A stretch of DNA of 42,164 nt from UBA9410 sp036123635 (GTDB taxonomy: Bacteria > Actinomycetota > Acidimicrobiia > Acidimicrobiales > MedAcidi-G1), in assembly GCA_036123635.1 (NCBI GenBank), contig JAZADL010000137.1, positions 1-42,164 of the forward strand, read 5' to 3'. Numbering within the stretch: position 1 is the stretch's first letter; the number at the start of each line of letters is the position of its first letter. The translations under genes were made by a program, and so were the position numbers. The notes beneath the pieces were generated by a model, which was not told the DNA's origin, did no database searches, and saw only the letters and a list, made by a program, of their open reading frames with translations. Of this stretch, positions 22,968-30,521 are shown one piece after another.

Positions 22968-23735
22968 ATGCGTAGCCCAACTTCCCACCCGTTTCTTGAC
23001 CATCCGGGGACCTTGGCCTTTGCTCATCGAGGCGGAGCTGAGGAGTACCCGGAGAACAGCCTGGCCGCCTTCAGGCACGCTGTGGACCTTGGGTACCGAT
23101 ACTTAGAGACGGACGTTCATGCCACCCGGGACGGGGCGGTTCTCGCCTTCCACGACAACACTCTTGACCGGGTCACCGACCGTTCTGGCCAGGTTGCCGA
23201 CCTTTCGTGGAGCGAGGTTTCTGATGCGCGGATCGCCGGGCGAGAGCCCATCCCTCTGCTGTCGGAGCTCCTCGAGGAGTTCCCAGAAACTCGGATCAAC
23301 ATCGACCCCAAGGATGACCGGGTCGTGGAACCTCTGGTCGAGATACTTCACGACCACAGAGCACTTCACCGGGTCTGCCTTGGGGCCTTCTCGGATCGCC
23401 GCCTGGCCCGTTGCCGGTCTCTTCTCGGACCTTCCGTGTGCACGTCAGCTGGTCCGCTTGCCACCGCCCGGCTCCGACTGGCCAGCCTGGGCATCCCGAC
23501 CGGCCGACCGGCCGCCTTGTGCCTTCAGGTGCCGGTCCGCCAGTACGGCATACCCATCGTGGACCGTCATCTGCTCCGGATGGCCCACGATCGGGGCCTC
23601 CAGGTCCACGTGTGGACCATCGACGACCCAGACGAGATGGTCCGCCTGTTGGACCTCGGCGTGGACGGGATCATGACGGACCATCCAGGAGTACTTCGCC
23701 AGGTTCTCATCGAGCGGGGGGACTGGTACCCCTAA
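22968..23735 (+). CDS. Glycerophosphodiester phosphodiesterase family protein
   Basis: A 255-residue TIM-barrel GDPD protein that hydrolyses glycerophosphodiesters to an alcohol and glycerol-3-phosphate. AFAHRGGAEEYPENSLAAF contains the first catalytic His and Arg and the metal Glu. YLETDVHATRDG supplies Glu and Asp ligands, and VLAFHDNTLDRVTD supplies the second catalytic His. The end has HVWTIDDPDEMVRLLDLGVDGIMTDHP. I start at the ATG at 22968, where TACCGT stands 7 bases before it. ATGs at 22938 and 22905 are in frame but lack support. No signal peptide, so it acts in the cytosol. Confidence 0.9.
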   Translation: MRSPTSHPFLDHPGTLAFAHRGGAEEYPENSLAAFRHAVDLGYRYLETDVHATRDGAVLAFHDNTLDRVTDRSGQVADLSWSEVSDARIAGREPIPLLSELLEEFPETRINIDPKDDRVVEPLVEILHDHRALHRVCLGAFSDRRLARCRSLLGPSVCTSAGPLATARLRLASLGIPTGRPAALCLQVPVRQYGIPIVDRHLLRMAHDRGLQVHVWTIDDPDEMVRLLDLGVDGIMTDHPGVLRQVLIERGDWYP

Positions 23736-23791
23736 ACGTAGTTGGGCCCCGGAGTCGGCTCCGTCGAGTCGCCACCCGCCACAATGGACGT

Positions 23792-24190
23792 ATGGCCGGC
23801 CTAGACGACATAAGGATCTTCCTGCACCTGCTCGGCGTCTGCGGATGGGTGGGCGGCCAGATCGTCATGGTGAGTCTTCTCCCCGTCCTCCGAGATCTGG
23901 GGCCAGACGCCCCCCGAACCGCCGCTCGACGATTCGCTCGAATCGCCTGGCCCTGTTTCGCCCTTACCGTTGCAACCGGAATTTGGAGCCTTACCGAAAT
24001 AGGCCTAGAGGACCGCGACACCACCTACCTGGCCTCCCTCCTAGTAAAACTCCTTCTCGTCGGCGCTTCCGGAGCGTCAATCGCCGTCCACTCCACGACA
24101 AGAAGTCCAGCTCTTCGCGGGGTGACTGGAGCCCTCGGTACAGCAGCCGCCTTAGGAGCCCTGCTCATGGGTGCCGCCCTGCCCGGCTAA
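23792..24190 (+). CDS. CopD-like four-helix membrane protein
   Basis: A 132-residue membrane protein with about four spans: an opening helix IFLHLLGVCGWVGGQIVMVSLLPVL with a His, then ARIAWPCFALTVATGIWSL, YLASLLVKLLLVGASGASIAVH and a last Gly/Ala-rich helix. The order resembles the CopD or DUF2269 type membrane domain, which has conserved His residues. Copper handling is only a guess. The ATG at 23792 has CACAAT 6 bases before it, a weaker version of the leaderless promoters. The stop is followed by the long RNA-like region. Confidence 0.7.
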   Translation: MAGLDDIRIFLHLLGVCGWVGGQIVMVSLLPVLRDLGPDAPRTAARRFARIAWPCFALTVATGIWSLTEIGLEDRDTTYLASLLVKLLLVGASGASIAVHSTTRSPALRGVTGALGTAAALGALLMGAALPG

Positions 24191-24295
24191 CAGCCTTCCC
24201 TTCCGCTTCCCGGCCAATCTGTGGACGGACCTGTGGATCACTCGCCCTCCGGGTGGGGAAATCTCCCCAGACTCTGGGGAATACCTCAAATCCGG

Positions 24296-24324
24296 TTGAC
24301 GGAGATCGCTCTTGGGTGCATCCT
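24296..24324 (+). promoter_or_regulatory. Candidate -35/-10 promoter for the structured RNA
   Basis: TTGACG (24296-24301) matches the -35 consensus well, which is rare in this GC-rich DNA. After a 17-base spacer comes CATCCT (24319-24324), a fair -10. The start of transcription would be near 24331. Most other promoters in this window show only a -10, so a -35 of this quality is unusual and suits a strongly transcribed RNA. Confidence 0.45.
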
Positions 24325-24460
24325 GCCTTCACGCCGAACACGGCAAGGGGATCCGGAACCGGAGAACCGGCCACCGAATGGGACAGGAGCTCAGGCTCCG
24401 GTCGCAGGAGGAGGGTCGAGACCCTGGGGAAGCCCCCAAGGCGTGTTCGGGGAGGACCGC

Positions 24461-24492
24461 AACCACGCTGGGACCGAAAGGGACCAGCGGTT
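24461..24492 (+). other. RNA hairpin with tandem G-A pairs and GAAA tetraloop
   Basis: CGCTGG (24466-24471) pairs with CCAGCG (24484-24489). Inside it GA (24472-24473) faces GA (24482-24483), the arrangement that forms tandem sheared G-A pairs. Then CC pairs with GG around a GAAA loop (24476-24479). An outer AA/C and GTT extension (24461-24463 with 24490-24492) adds pairs past a small bulge. Tandem G-A pairs and a GNRA loop are typical of structural RNAs, and they would not be preserved on the opposite strand. Confidence 0.55.
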
Positions 24493-24532
24493 CGGCCACC
24501 GGCACAAGGGTGTCGAGGTCGGACGGAGCGGC

Positions 24533-24552
24533 GTCGAGCCTTCGGGCGAGGC
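24533..24552 (+). other. Second RNA hairpin with tandem G-A pairs, TTCG tetraloop
   Basis: GTC (24533-24535) pairs with GGC (24550-24552, one G-U). Next GA (24536-24537) faces GA (24548-24549). Then GCC (24538-24540) pairs with GGC (24545-24547) around TTCG. This has the same plan as the hairpin at 24461-24492: stem, tandem G-A, short stem, stable tetraloop. Confidence 0.5.
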
Positions 24553-24815
24553 ACCGGACCGTCCGGACGAAACCCCGACCGGGACCGGGCCACCGCAGGT
24601 CATCCCGACGCTGACGGGCGTCGAGAGGGCCCACGGTGAGACCGGACTCGGGTGCCAGGTCGACCGGGCTGCTCCGCCGCCGGGCGGAGGGGCAGGACGG
24701 ACGACCAGGGTCCCACCGGGGGCCGGTGGACGGATCGGGTCCGGGAACGGAGGTCGACGGACACTCCGGGATCCGGATCAGGGTGACGCCCCAAGGGGTG
24801 GAGCCTGGGATGCGG

Positions 24816-24884
24816 AACGAGGAAGCGGCTCCGAGGAGTTGACCGGTTCGCCGGGAGGCTACTTGGGGCCGTTTCCTCGTTTTC
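24816..24884 (+). terminator. 17-bp closing helix followed by T residues at the RNA 3' end
   Basis: AACGAGGAAGCGGCTCC (24816-24832) can pair along its full length with GGGGCCGTTTCCTCGTT (24865-24881), with two G-U pairs. The enclosed loop holds CCGG, TTCG, CCGG (24843-24854), a UUCG hairpin. TTTT (24880-24883) ends the 3' arm. This could be an intrinsic terminator or the last domain of the RNA, and may serve the convergent gene at 24952 as well. Confidence 0.5.
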
Positions 24885-24951
24885 CGTCATTGCCTCCCGA
24901 AACGCGATGCTCAGCAGCGCGACTACAGCGTCTCAATATCAGAGCCTGAGC

Positions 24952-26049
24952 TCACGGCACGTAAGACCCAGTCCAGGCGGCTGTCGCCAGGACGAGCATC
25001 ATCGCACCAGAGGCCACTGGGACCAGCCGTCCGAAACGCCGATAGCCGGCCAAGGTGACGACCCCCAGTACTACTGAGACTCCGTTGAAAACGTAGCGCT
25101 CGAGGCTGTTGAGGTTGTCGGCGGCCAAGGCCACCAGAAGACAGGAACCGGCGAACACCCCGTACCGGGCGGGCCAAGATCGGAAAAGGGCCACTAGCAC
25201 CACTAAGACAGCCACCGCCGCAACGGCGTGCAAACCATCAGTCCAAGTGGTCGACCGCCCGAGGTCAGCCAGACCTTCCACCAGTCGAGCCAACGGGTTT
25301 CTTAGGCCCCCCCGAAGCTCTCGTTGTATAACCAACGGGAGGAATGCCTCTTCAAACCGGGCTGACACCCACCAAACAAAAACCAAGGTGCCTACTGGAC
25401 CCCCTGCCACTGCCGCCAAGCGCGCCGCCACCCGCTGCGGGACCACGCTGGTCGGTCGACGCGCCGCAGCCACAACAGCCAGAGCCAACAAAGCCCCAGT
25501 CGGACGCACCAATCCAGCAGCCAATCCCATCACCGCGCACCACCACCAGCGTTCCCTTCGGGCCGCTAACAAGACGCCCAAGGCAAGGGCCAGGAAAAGA
25601 CCCTCGCCGTATGCCCACACCAACACGAACGCCGACGGGAAAAGCGATAACGCCCAGGCCGCTCGCTTCGCCGTGGACCGATCGGCTGTCTCAGCCAGGG
25701 CCAGCCGAAACACCAGCACGGTGGCGATCAGCGAGGCCACGTTTGCCACTAGGACCAGTGCCGTTACCGGGCCTCCAGGTAACACCGCGTCGAATAGTCG
25801 CCCAACCAGCACGTAACCCGGAAAGAAGCGAGCGCCCTCCCTGGCCACACCGTCGTAGCCGTGGGTCAGGAGCGAGATATACCAGTCGCCATCCCAGGCC
25901 AGCAGGCCTCGGGCGGTTCGGGAACCTGATCCTCCTTCCAGGAGACGGGCCAGCCCATAGGCCGCTGCTACCAAGAGGCGGGCCGTGATCCACGCCGGGA
26001 GAACGCTCCGAAGGTCCCCGACCAGAGCCCGCCGACCGGCTGAGATCAC
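24952..26049 (-). CDS. PIG-V-like GT-C membrane mannosyltransferase
   Basis: A 365-residue polytopic membrane protein with about nine or ten spans. ARLLEGG, LLAWDGDWYISLLTHGYD and ARFFPGYVLVGRL match bacterial relatives of the PIG-V mannosyltransferases, with WDGDWY as the probable catalytic acid region in the first outer loop. Such GT-C enzymes take sugars from polyprenyl-phosphate donors on the outer face. The GTG start overlaps the stop of the upstream glycosyltransferase (GTGA). The product presumably acts on a surface glycan, with sugar and acceptor unknown. Confidence 0.78.
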   Translation of the reverse strand: MISAGRRALVGDLRSVLPAWITARLLVAAAYGLARLLEGGSGSRTARGLLAWDGDWYISLLTHGYDGVAREGARFFPGYVLVGRLFDAVLPGGPVTALVLVANVASLIATVLVFRLALAETADRSTAKRAAWALSLFPSAFVLVWAYGEGLFLALALGVLLAARRERWWWCAVMGLAAGLVRPTGALLALAVVAAARRPTSVVPQRVAARLAAVAGGPVGTLVFVWWVSARFEEAFLPLVIQRELRGGLRNPLARLVEGLADLGRSTTWTDGLHAVAAVAVLVVLVALFRSWPARYGVFAGSCLLVALAADNLNSLERYVFNGVSVVLGVVTLAGYRRFGRLVPVASGAMMLVLATAAWTGSYVP

Positions 26050-27563
26050 GACGGACCCGGGAACCGGGAGAGGTTGGCCGCGTCGTCGTAAACATCTCCG
26101 TCGGCATTAAGCACCTTCGTCGGCCGACCCAAGCGCTCGACGAGTTCAAGACGCAAGTCGGAGCAATGGCTCCCGAAGGTTTCGTAGCCATCCATCCAGA
26201 TCAACCAGACCGCTTCCGCCCCCGTTGAGCGCGCCGTTATCTCCTCGGCAGCCGTTTCCGGATCAGCCGCAGCATTGCGCTCCGCGTAGTCCACCCAGTC
26301 CACGCGCCGCCCCTCATCCAGCAGCGGGTACGACAAAGTTGTCCGACGATCGTCCAACATCCGATGGCCGGCTGGAGCTAACTGGTCGGGACAAAACACC
26401 ACCACATCGTCAGCTCCACCTCCAGCCAAGACCTCCTCCACGGCTGCGGCAACCTGCGTCCGCTCCCTACTCAACTCGCGGGCCACCGCGACCCCGGAGA
26501 GCAGGACCAGCCCCGTCAAGACCACCACCGGACCGACACCGGGTAGGCGCCGAAGGCCCACCGCTGCGGCCAGCACCACCGGCACCAACGCGAACACGCC
26601 GTAACGGCCCTGGTAGGCCGTGTCAGTGGCCAGACTGACTCCCGCCCCTAGCACCATGGTGGCCAAGCCAATACCAGCGGCCAGCCGCAACCAACGCTCC
26701 TCGGCCCACCCGAGCATTGATCCAGCAGACGACCGACGGGTCCCGATCCCCAGCACCACCAGGACGGCCAGCACCACAGCCACCAAGAGGGCCTCCGAAC
26801 CCCGACCCCCACCGTAAGCCTCCAAGGTCAGTGCGGCCACCACCGTGGGTCTCGGCGCCGGCGACCACGGAGTTCCAGTGTGGGCCAGTTGATCGAAGAA
26901 CACGGGAAGCCACGGCAGGAAGCCCAATCCCCCAGCAGCCACGGCTCCAGCCAGCCGGAGGGCTCGACGCCGTTCCGGTCCCCGACTCACCCACAGGAGA
27001 GAAAGCCCGACGACTGCCCCCAAAAATAACGACCAGTAGTGGGTGAACAGAAGTGCTGCCGTTATCCCGGCTAGGGCGGCCAGGCGGGCTGTCGACGGCC
27101 GCTCCCAAGCACGAACTACAGCCAGATGGGCCAGAAGCAGCAGAACCAGGAGTAGCAAGTACATCCGGGCCTCAGTGGCATACCGGATGGCAAACGGACT
27201 CGAGGCCATCACACCAACCGCCAAAAGGGCACCCGACTGGTCGAGGTGCCGTCGAGCCACTGCCCACGTGAGGGGCAATGACATCACACCAAGAACGCCA
27301 GAGAATGCCCGCACCGCCGCGTCACCATCACCAACCACCGACGTCCAAACGGCCAAGAGGACGTAGTACAAGGGTGGATGCCCATCGTGCCGAAGGGCGT
27401 CCACCAGCGGTGTCCAACCCCGACGCGCCTCTTCGGCTAGGGATGCCGAGATGGCCTCGTCCAACCACATCGGTGAGAGCGGAAGGAAACGCAGCACCAA
27501 ACCACCGGTTACCGCTACGGCAACCGCCGTTACGAGCCAGCGGTTGCGGTCAACCTCCCCCAC
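26046..27563 (-). CDS. GT39/ArnT-like GT-C glycosyltransferase
   Basis: A 505-residue polytopic membrane protein. After the first span comes FLPLSPMWLDEAISASLA, with the Asp-Glu pair expected of GT39-type enzymes, then DGHPPLYYVLLAVW and AVRAFSGVLGVMSLPLTWAVARR, all typical of the PMT_2 domain. The soluble C-terminal part (ADDVVVFCPDQLAPAGHRML and later) probably lies outside the membrane. I use the GTG at 27563, since the open frame above it crosses the divergent gene. TACGCT lies 8 bases before it. Overlaps the PIG-V-like gene by 4 bases. Confidence 0.8.
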   Translation of the reverse strand: MGEVDRNRWLVTAVAVAVTGGLVLRFLPLSPMWLDEAISASLAEEARRGWTPLVDALRHDGHPPLYYVLLAVWTSVVGDGDAAVRAFSGVLGVMSLPLTWAVARRHLDQSGALLAVGVMASSPFAIRYATEARMYLLLLVLLLLAHLAVVRAWERPSTARLAALAGITAALLFTHYWSLFLGAVVGLSLLWVSRGPERRRALRLAGAVAAGGLGFLPWLPVFFDQLAHTGTPWSPAPRPTVVAALTLEAYGGGRGSEALLVAVVLAVLVVLGIGTRRSSAGSMLGWAEERWLRLAAGIGLATMVLGAGVSLATDTAYQGRYGVFALVPVVLAAAVGLRRLPGVGPVVVLTGLVLLSGVAVARELSRERTQVAAAVEEVLAGGGADDVVVFCPDQLAPAGHRMLDDRRTTLSYPLLDEGRRVDWVDYAERNAAADPETAAEEITARSTGAEAVWLIWMDGYETFGSHCSDLRLELVERLGRPTKVLNADGDVYDDAANLSRFPGPS

Positions 27564-27570
27564 GGCGGAG

Positions 27571-27608
27571 GAGCGTACCGTCGCACCAGGGGGCCGCCCG
27601 GTACGCTC
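27571..27608. promoter_or_regulatory. Mirror-image divergent -10 elements in an inverted repeat
   Basis: GAGCGTAC (27571-27578) and GTACGCTC (27601-27608) are perfect inverted copies 22 bases apart. Each contains TACGCT on its own strand. The minus-strand copy lies 8 bases before the GTG at 27563. The plus-strand copy lies 29 bases before the ATG at 27637. They may be two -10 elements, a dimeric operator, or both. Confidence 0.45.
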
Positions 27609-27636
27609 GTCCGGCTTCCGGGAACCGAGCCTTTCG

Positions 27637-29115
27637 ATGACCAACCTTCCAGATACGTCCCCTTGGGAAAACGACGACCTCTCCTCGGGAGGGGTCCATC
27701 CAGTCATCATCGGTGCCGGCCCGGCCGGCTTAACCGCCGCCTACCAGTTCGGAAAGTCCGACATCCGAACCACAGTGCTGGAAGCCGATGGGGTCGTTGG
27801 AGGTATAAGTCGGACCGCCGTTCGGGACGGGTGGAGGTTCGACATCGGAGGGCACCGGTTCTTCACCAAGGTCCGGGCCGTTTCCGACCTGTGGCATGAA
27901 ATTCTGGAACCCGAGGATTTCTTGCTGCGACCTCGGATGAGTCGCATATTTTACCGAGGTCGCTTCTACGACTACCCGTTACGAGCCCTAAACGCCTTAC
28001 GCAACTTGGGCCTCCTCGAATCGGTCCGATGCGTCCTGTCCTACGTCTGGGTCCGGATCTACCCACCAAAGAATCAGACCTCATTCGAGGGGTGGACGGC
28101 GAGCCGCTTTGGCTGGCGCCTGTATCGAACCTTCTTCAAGACCTACACCGAAAAGGTTTGGGGCGTACCCGCCGACGAGTTGCAGGCTGATTGGGCCGCT
28201 CAGAGAATCAAGAACCTCTCGCTCTTCCGGGCCGTCTGGAACTCCCTCACCCCCCGTCGGAACCAGAAGGAGATCACCAGTCTCATTGAGGAGTTTGAAT
28301 ACCCGAAGTACGGGCCGGGGATGATGTGGGAGCGGTGCCACGAGCTTGTATCCGCTCAGGGCTCGGATGTCTTACTCCACCATCCGGTCCGCCGGATCGC
28401 CCATACCGCCGGAAGAGCCCACTTGGTAGAAGCCGACGGCCCTGATGGGCCAGTGGTGTTCCCGGCGTCCCACGTGATCTCTTCCATGCCTCTCCCCCAC
28501 CTCCTCCGAGCTATGGACCCGCCCATTTCCGATGCGGTACAGCAGGCGGCCGACGCCATCGGCCACCGGGACTTCCTCACTGTGGCCTTAGTGGTCCCGT
28601 TCGAGGACGGCTTTCCCGACAACTGGATCTATATCCACAGTCCGGAGGTTGAGGTCGGCCGTGTCCAAAACTTCGGCCAGTGGTCACCCCACTTGGTCAA
28701 GGATGGTCGGACCTGCCTAGGTCTTGAATACTTCGTGAACGAGGGCGACCATCTCTGGGAGGCGGACGACGCCGACCTGGTGGAGCGGGGTAAGTCCGAG
28801 ATGGCCCACCTCGGACTGCTGAACCCGTCGCGGGTGGAAGCTGGCTACGTGGTCCGCATGCCCAAGGCGTACCCGATGTACGACGCCCACTACCAAGCCA
28901 ACGTGGAAATCCTCCGCTCGTGGCTAACCGACAACGCCGCCAATGTCTACCCGGTGGGCCGCAACGGCATGCACCGGTACAACAACCAGGACCACTCCAT
29001 GCTGACGGCCATGCTGACCGTAGAAAACGTGCTGGGCGCCAACCACGACGTGTGGCAAATCAACGTAGAGGACGACTACCACGAGGAAATCCGACCCTCA
29101 GACGCCGGAAATTGA
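27637..29115 (+). CDS. FAD-dependent oxidoreductase (UDP-galactopyranose mutase/protoporphyrinogen oxidase-like)
   Basis: A 492-residue flavoprotein. The dinucleotide fold is IIGAGPAGLTAAYQFG, followed by EADGVVGGISRTA and FDIGGHRFFTK, a combination typical of amine-oxidase-like proteins and UDP-galactopyranose mutases found in polysaccharide clusters. The end has GRNGMHRYNNQDHSMLTAMLTVENV. The substrate is unknown. By position it may modify a nucleotide sugar or a lipid-linked sugar used by the neighbouring transferases. The first good ATG is 27637; the open frame above it has no support. Confidence 0.82.
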   Translation: MTNLPDTSPWENDDLSSGGVHPVIIGAGPAGLTAAYQFGKSDIRTTVLEADGVVGGISRTAVRDGWRFDIGGHRFFTKVRAVSDLWHEILEPEDFLLRPRMSRIFYRGRFYDYPLRALNALRNLGLLESVRCVLSYVWVRIYPPKNQTSFEGWTASRFGWRLYRTFFKTYTEKVWGVPADELQADWAAQRIKNLSLFRAVWNSLTPRRNQKEITSLIEEFEYPKYGPGMMWERCHELVSAQGSDVLLHHPVRRIAHTAGRAHLVEADGPDGPVVFPASHVISSMPLPHLLRAMDPPISDAVQQAADAIGHRDFLTVALVVPFEDGFPDNWIYIHSPEVEVGRVQNFGQWSPHLVKDGRTCLGLEYFVNEGDHLWEADDADLVERGKSEMAHLGLLNPSRVEAGYVVRMPKAYPMYDAHYQANVEILRSWLTDNAANVYPVGRNGMHRYNNQDHSMLTAMLTVENVLGANHDVWQINVEDDYHEEIRPSDAGN

Positions 29116-29117
29116 AC

Positions 29118-30521
29118 ATGGCCGCTGCACCGTCTCTGCCGGCAGTTACACCAAAGGGGACGTGGTCCGACGCCCGGTTTGGCCGGTGGTTAGCCCTCCT
29201 TGTGGCCGCTGCCCTTGTTCTCCGAGTGGCCTACGTCCTCGTGGTGGAGCGAGGTGACCCGCTTTCCGGTGACGGCGTCTATTACCACGAGGCCGCCAAT
29301 CTTTTGGCTGACGGTCTGGGATTTACTGAGCCGTACCGATACCTCCACGGTGGCGCCCAGGAACTTCTCTTCCTGGATAATCCGTCCTCCGCGCTGCCGA
29401 CGGCCAACACCGTTCTGCCTATCGGCCACGTGGAGCCCACCGCTGGTCACCCACCACTATGGGTGGTGGTTCTCGGCCTCTTCTCGGCTCTGGGGCTGAC
29501 CGGTGTCACTGCACATCAACTGGTGGGAGCGTTTGTCGGTGCCGCCGGCGTGGCGGCCATCGGTTGGGCCGGGCGTTCCCTGAACGGGCCACGGACGGGT
29601 CTCCTGGCTGCCGGCTTGGCTGCCGTCCACGCCTGCCTATGGTTAAACGATGGCTTGGTGATGTCCGAGAGCCTGGTGGTGGGCTGTGTAGCCCTCCTGG
29701 TCATCGCTGCCCTCCGGTTCTACCGATCTCCGGACGTCCGCTCCGTCCTGCTGTTAGGTGCCGTCGGTGGGTTGTGTGCCCTCACTCGTGCCGAGTTACT
29801 TCTGACCCTTCCGCTGATCGCTTTCCCCGTACTTCGTCGGGCCGACCTGACCCTCGCTGTCCGCCTAGCGCGATACGTAGGCGTGGGTCTCGTAGCGACA
29901 GCGGTACTCGGACCGTGGCTGGTGCGCAACTTGGCTACCTTCGAGGAGCCTGTCCTCCTCACCAATGGTTCGGGGATCCTCATCGCCCAGACCAATTGCG
30001 ATGCCACCTATTACGGGGAAAAGCAGGGCTACTGGGAATTCGATTGCGGACTGCCCCAGCCGCTGAGCCCAAACGGCGACCCGATCGACGAGTCCCAGCG
30101 TGACGTGGCCTACCGGGAGCGCGGCCTGCAGTACGCCTCGGACCATGCAGGGCGCCTCCTCACCCACGCCATACCCCGACGGGTGGGGCGGTTCTGGGGC
30201 CTTTACGCACCCGTCGACCAGCTCCGGGCCGACATCCTGGTAGAGGGTCGGAACTTCCGATTCTCGCTACTCGGCCTCCTCCAGTTCTACGCCTCAGTAC
30301 CACTAGCCGTGGCCGGTGCCGTCTGGCTACGACGCCAGGGGACCCCCCTCGTTCTCCTGCTAGCCGTTCCGGCTGTCGGGACGTTGGTGGCCGCCCTAAC
30401 CCTTGGCGCCACCCGGTACCGAGTTCCCACCGACGTCGTGCTAATCCTCCTCGCCGCAGTGTCCCTGGCCCACCTTCAGGACCTTCGAGCTCGGCCGGAA
30501 CCCGCTCCTACACTCCGATGA
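29118..30521 (+). CDS. GT-C family membrane glycosyltransferase, paralogue A
   Basis: A 467-residue polytopic protein starting two bases after the FAD enzyme stop. The first outer loop contains LSGDGVYYHEAANLL, with the acidic residue expected of GT39-type enzymes. Later shared signatures with the protein at 31402 are EPTAGHPPLW, WLNDGLVMSES, NCDATYYG, YWEFDCGLP and WGLYAPVDQLRADI. The paired cysteines in the NCDATYYG and FDCGLP loop may form a disulfide outside. It probably transfers a sugar from a polyprenyl-phosphate donor; the acceptor is unknown. Its stop overlaps the deacetylase start (ATGA). Confidence 0.78.
   Translation: MAAAPSLPAVTPKGTWSDARFGRWLALLVAAALVLRVAYVLVVERGDPLSGDGVYYHEAANLLADGLGFTEPYRYLHGGAQELLFLDNPSSALPTANTVLPIGHVEPTAGHPPLWVVVLGLFSALGLTGVTAHQLVGAFVGAAGVAAIGWAGRSLNGPRTGLLAAGLAAVHACLWLNDGLVMSESLVVGCVALLVIAALRFYRSPDVRSVLLLGAVGGLCALTRAELLLTLPLIAFPVLRRADLTLAVRLARYVGVGLVATAVLGPWLVRNLATFEEPVLLTNGSGILIAQTNCDATYYGEKQGYWEFDCGLPQPLSPNGDPIDESQRDVAYRERGLQYASDHAGRLLTHAIPRRVGRFWGLYAPVDQLRADILVEGRNFRFSLLGLLQFYASVPLAVAGAVWLRRQGTPLVLLLAVPAVGTLVAALTLGATRYRVPTDVVLILLAAVSLAHLQDLRARPEPAPTLR

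Larger units (their letters stand above)
24331..24884 (+). ncRNA. Candidate large structured RNA of about 550 nt, class unknown
   Basis: The plus strand is purine-rich and T-poor and can form many local hairpins, most with 4-base loops. Examples: GCCG/CGGC at 24333-24344; GGAGC/GCTCC with loop TCAG, extended by GAC/GTC, at 24382-24403; CGCTGG/CCAGCG capped by GAAA at 24466-24489; CGGCAC/GTGTCG with loop AAGG at 24500-24515; GCC/GGC capped by TTCG at 24533-24552; CGACGC/GCGTCG at 24606-24623; CTCCGCC/GGCGGAG at 24672-24689; CCACCGG/CCGGTGG at 24713-24729; TCCG/CGGA with loop GGAA at 24740-24751. A long-range 8-bp pairing is possible between 24350-24357 and 24772-24779. The 3' part is a 17-bp helix followed by T residues. 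RNase P core motifs (GAAAGTCC, ACAGAA) and tmRNA features are absent. Which ends are real, and on which strand, is inferred. Confidence 0.55.
24191..24951. other. Longest stretch without a protein gene; holds a candidate structured RNA
   Basis: About 760 bases between two convergent genes. Several frames are open on both strands, but only because stop codons are rare in such DNA. The translations are low-complexity Gly, Pro and Arg mixtures without domains. By my count 24361-24840 has 44 T in 480 bases on the plus strand, about 9 percent, far below the coding regions beside it. The region holds a promoter-like sequence, a series of hairpins and a final long helix, described in separate entries. 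The last 70 bases before the convergent stop at 24952 show nothing I can name. Confidence 0.75.

Noticed and set aside
22869..23078. N-terminal extension of pyruvate kinase
   Set aside because: It is antisense to the GDPD gene. The family start ARRTKIIATIGPAS begins at 22868, next to a -10 element.
24331..24884. RNase P RNA, tmRNA or SRP RNA in the gap
   Set aside because: The conserved RNase P cores (GAAAGTCC, ACAGAA) are absent on both strands by eye. There is no CCA end or tag frame for tmRNA, and the length is wrong for SRP RNA.
24221..24949. Long open frames on both strands in the 24.2-24.9 kb gap, the largest 242 codons
   Set aside because: They arise because the DNA has few T and thus few stop codons. 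The translations are Gly/Pro/Arg-rich without domains, and frames are open in several registers at once.
26225..27640. Plus-strand open frames across the GT39-like gene
   Set aside because: They are Pro/Arg/His-rich shadows of a gene with clear membrane spans and GT39 motifs on the minus strand.
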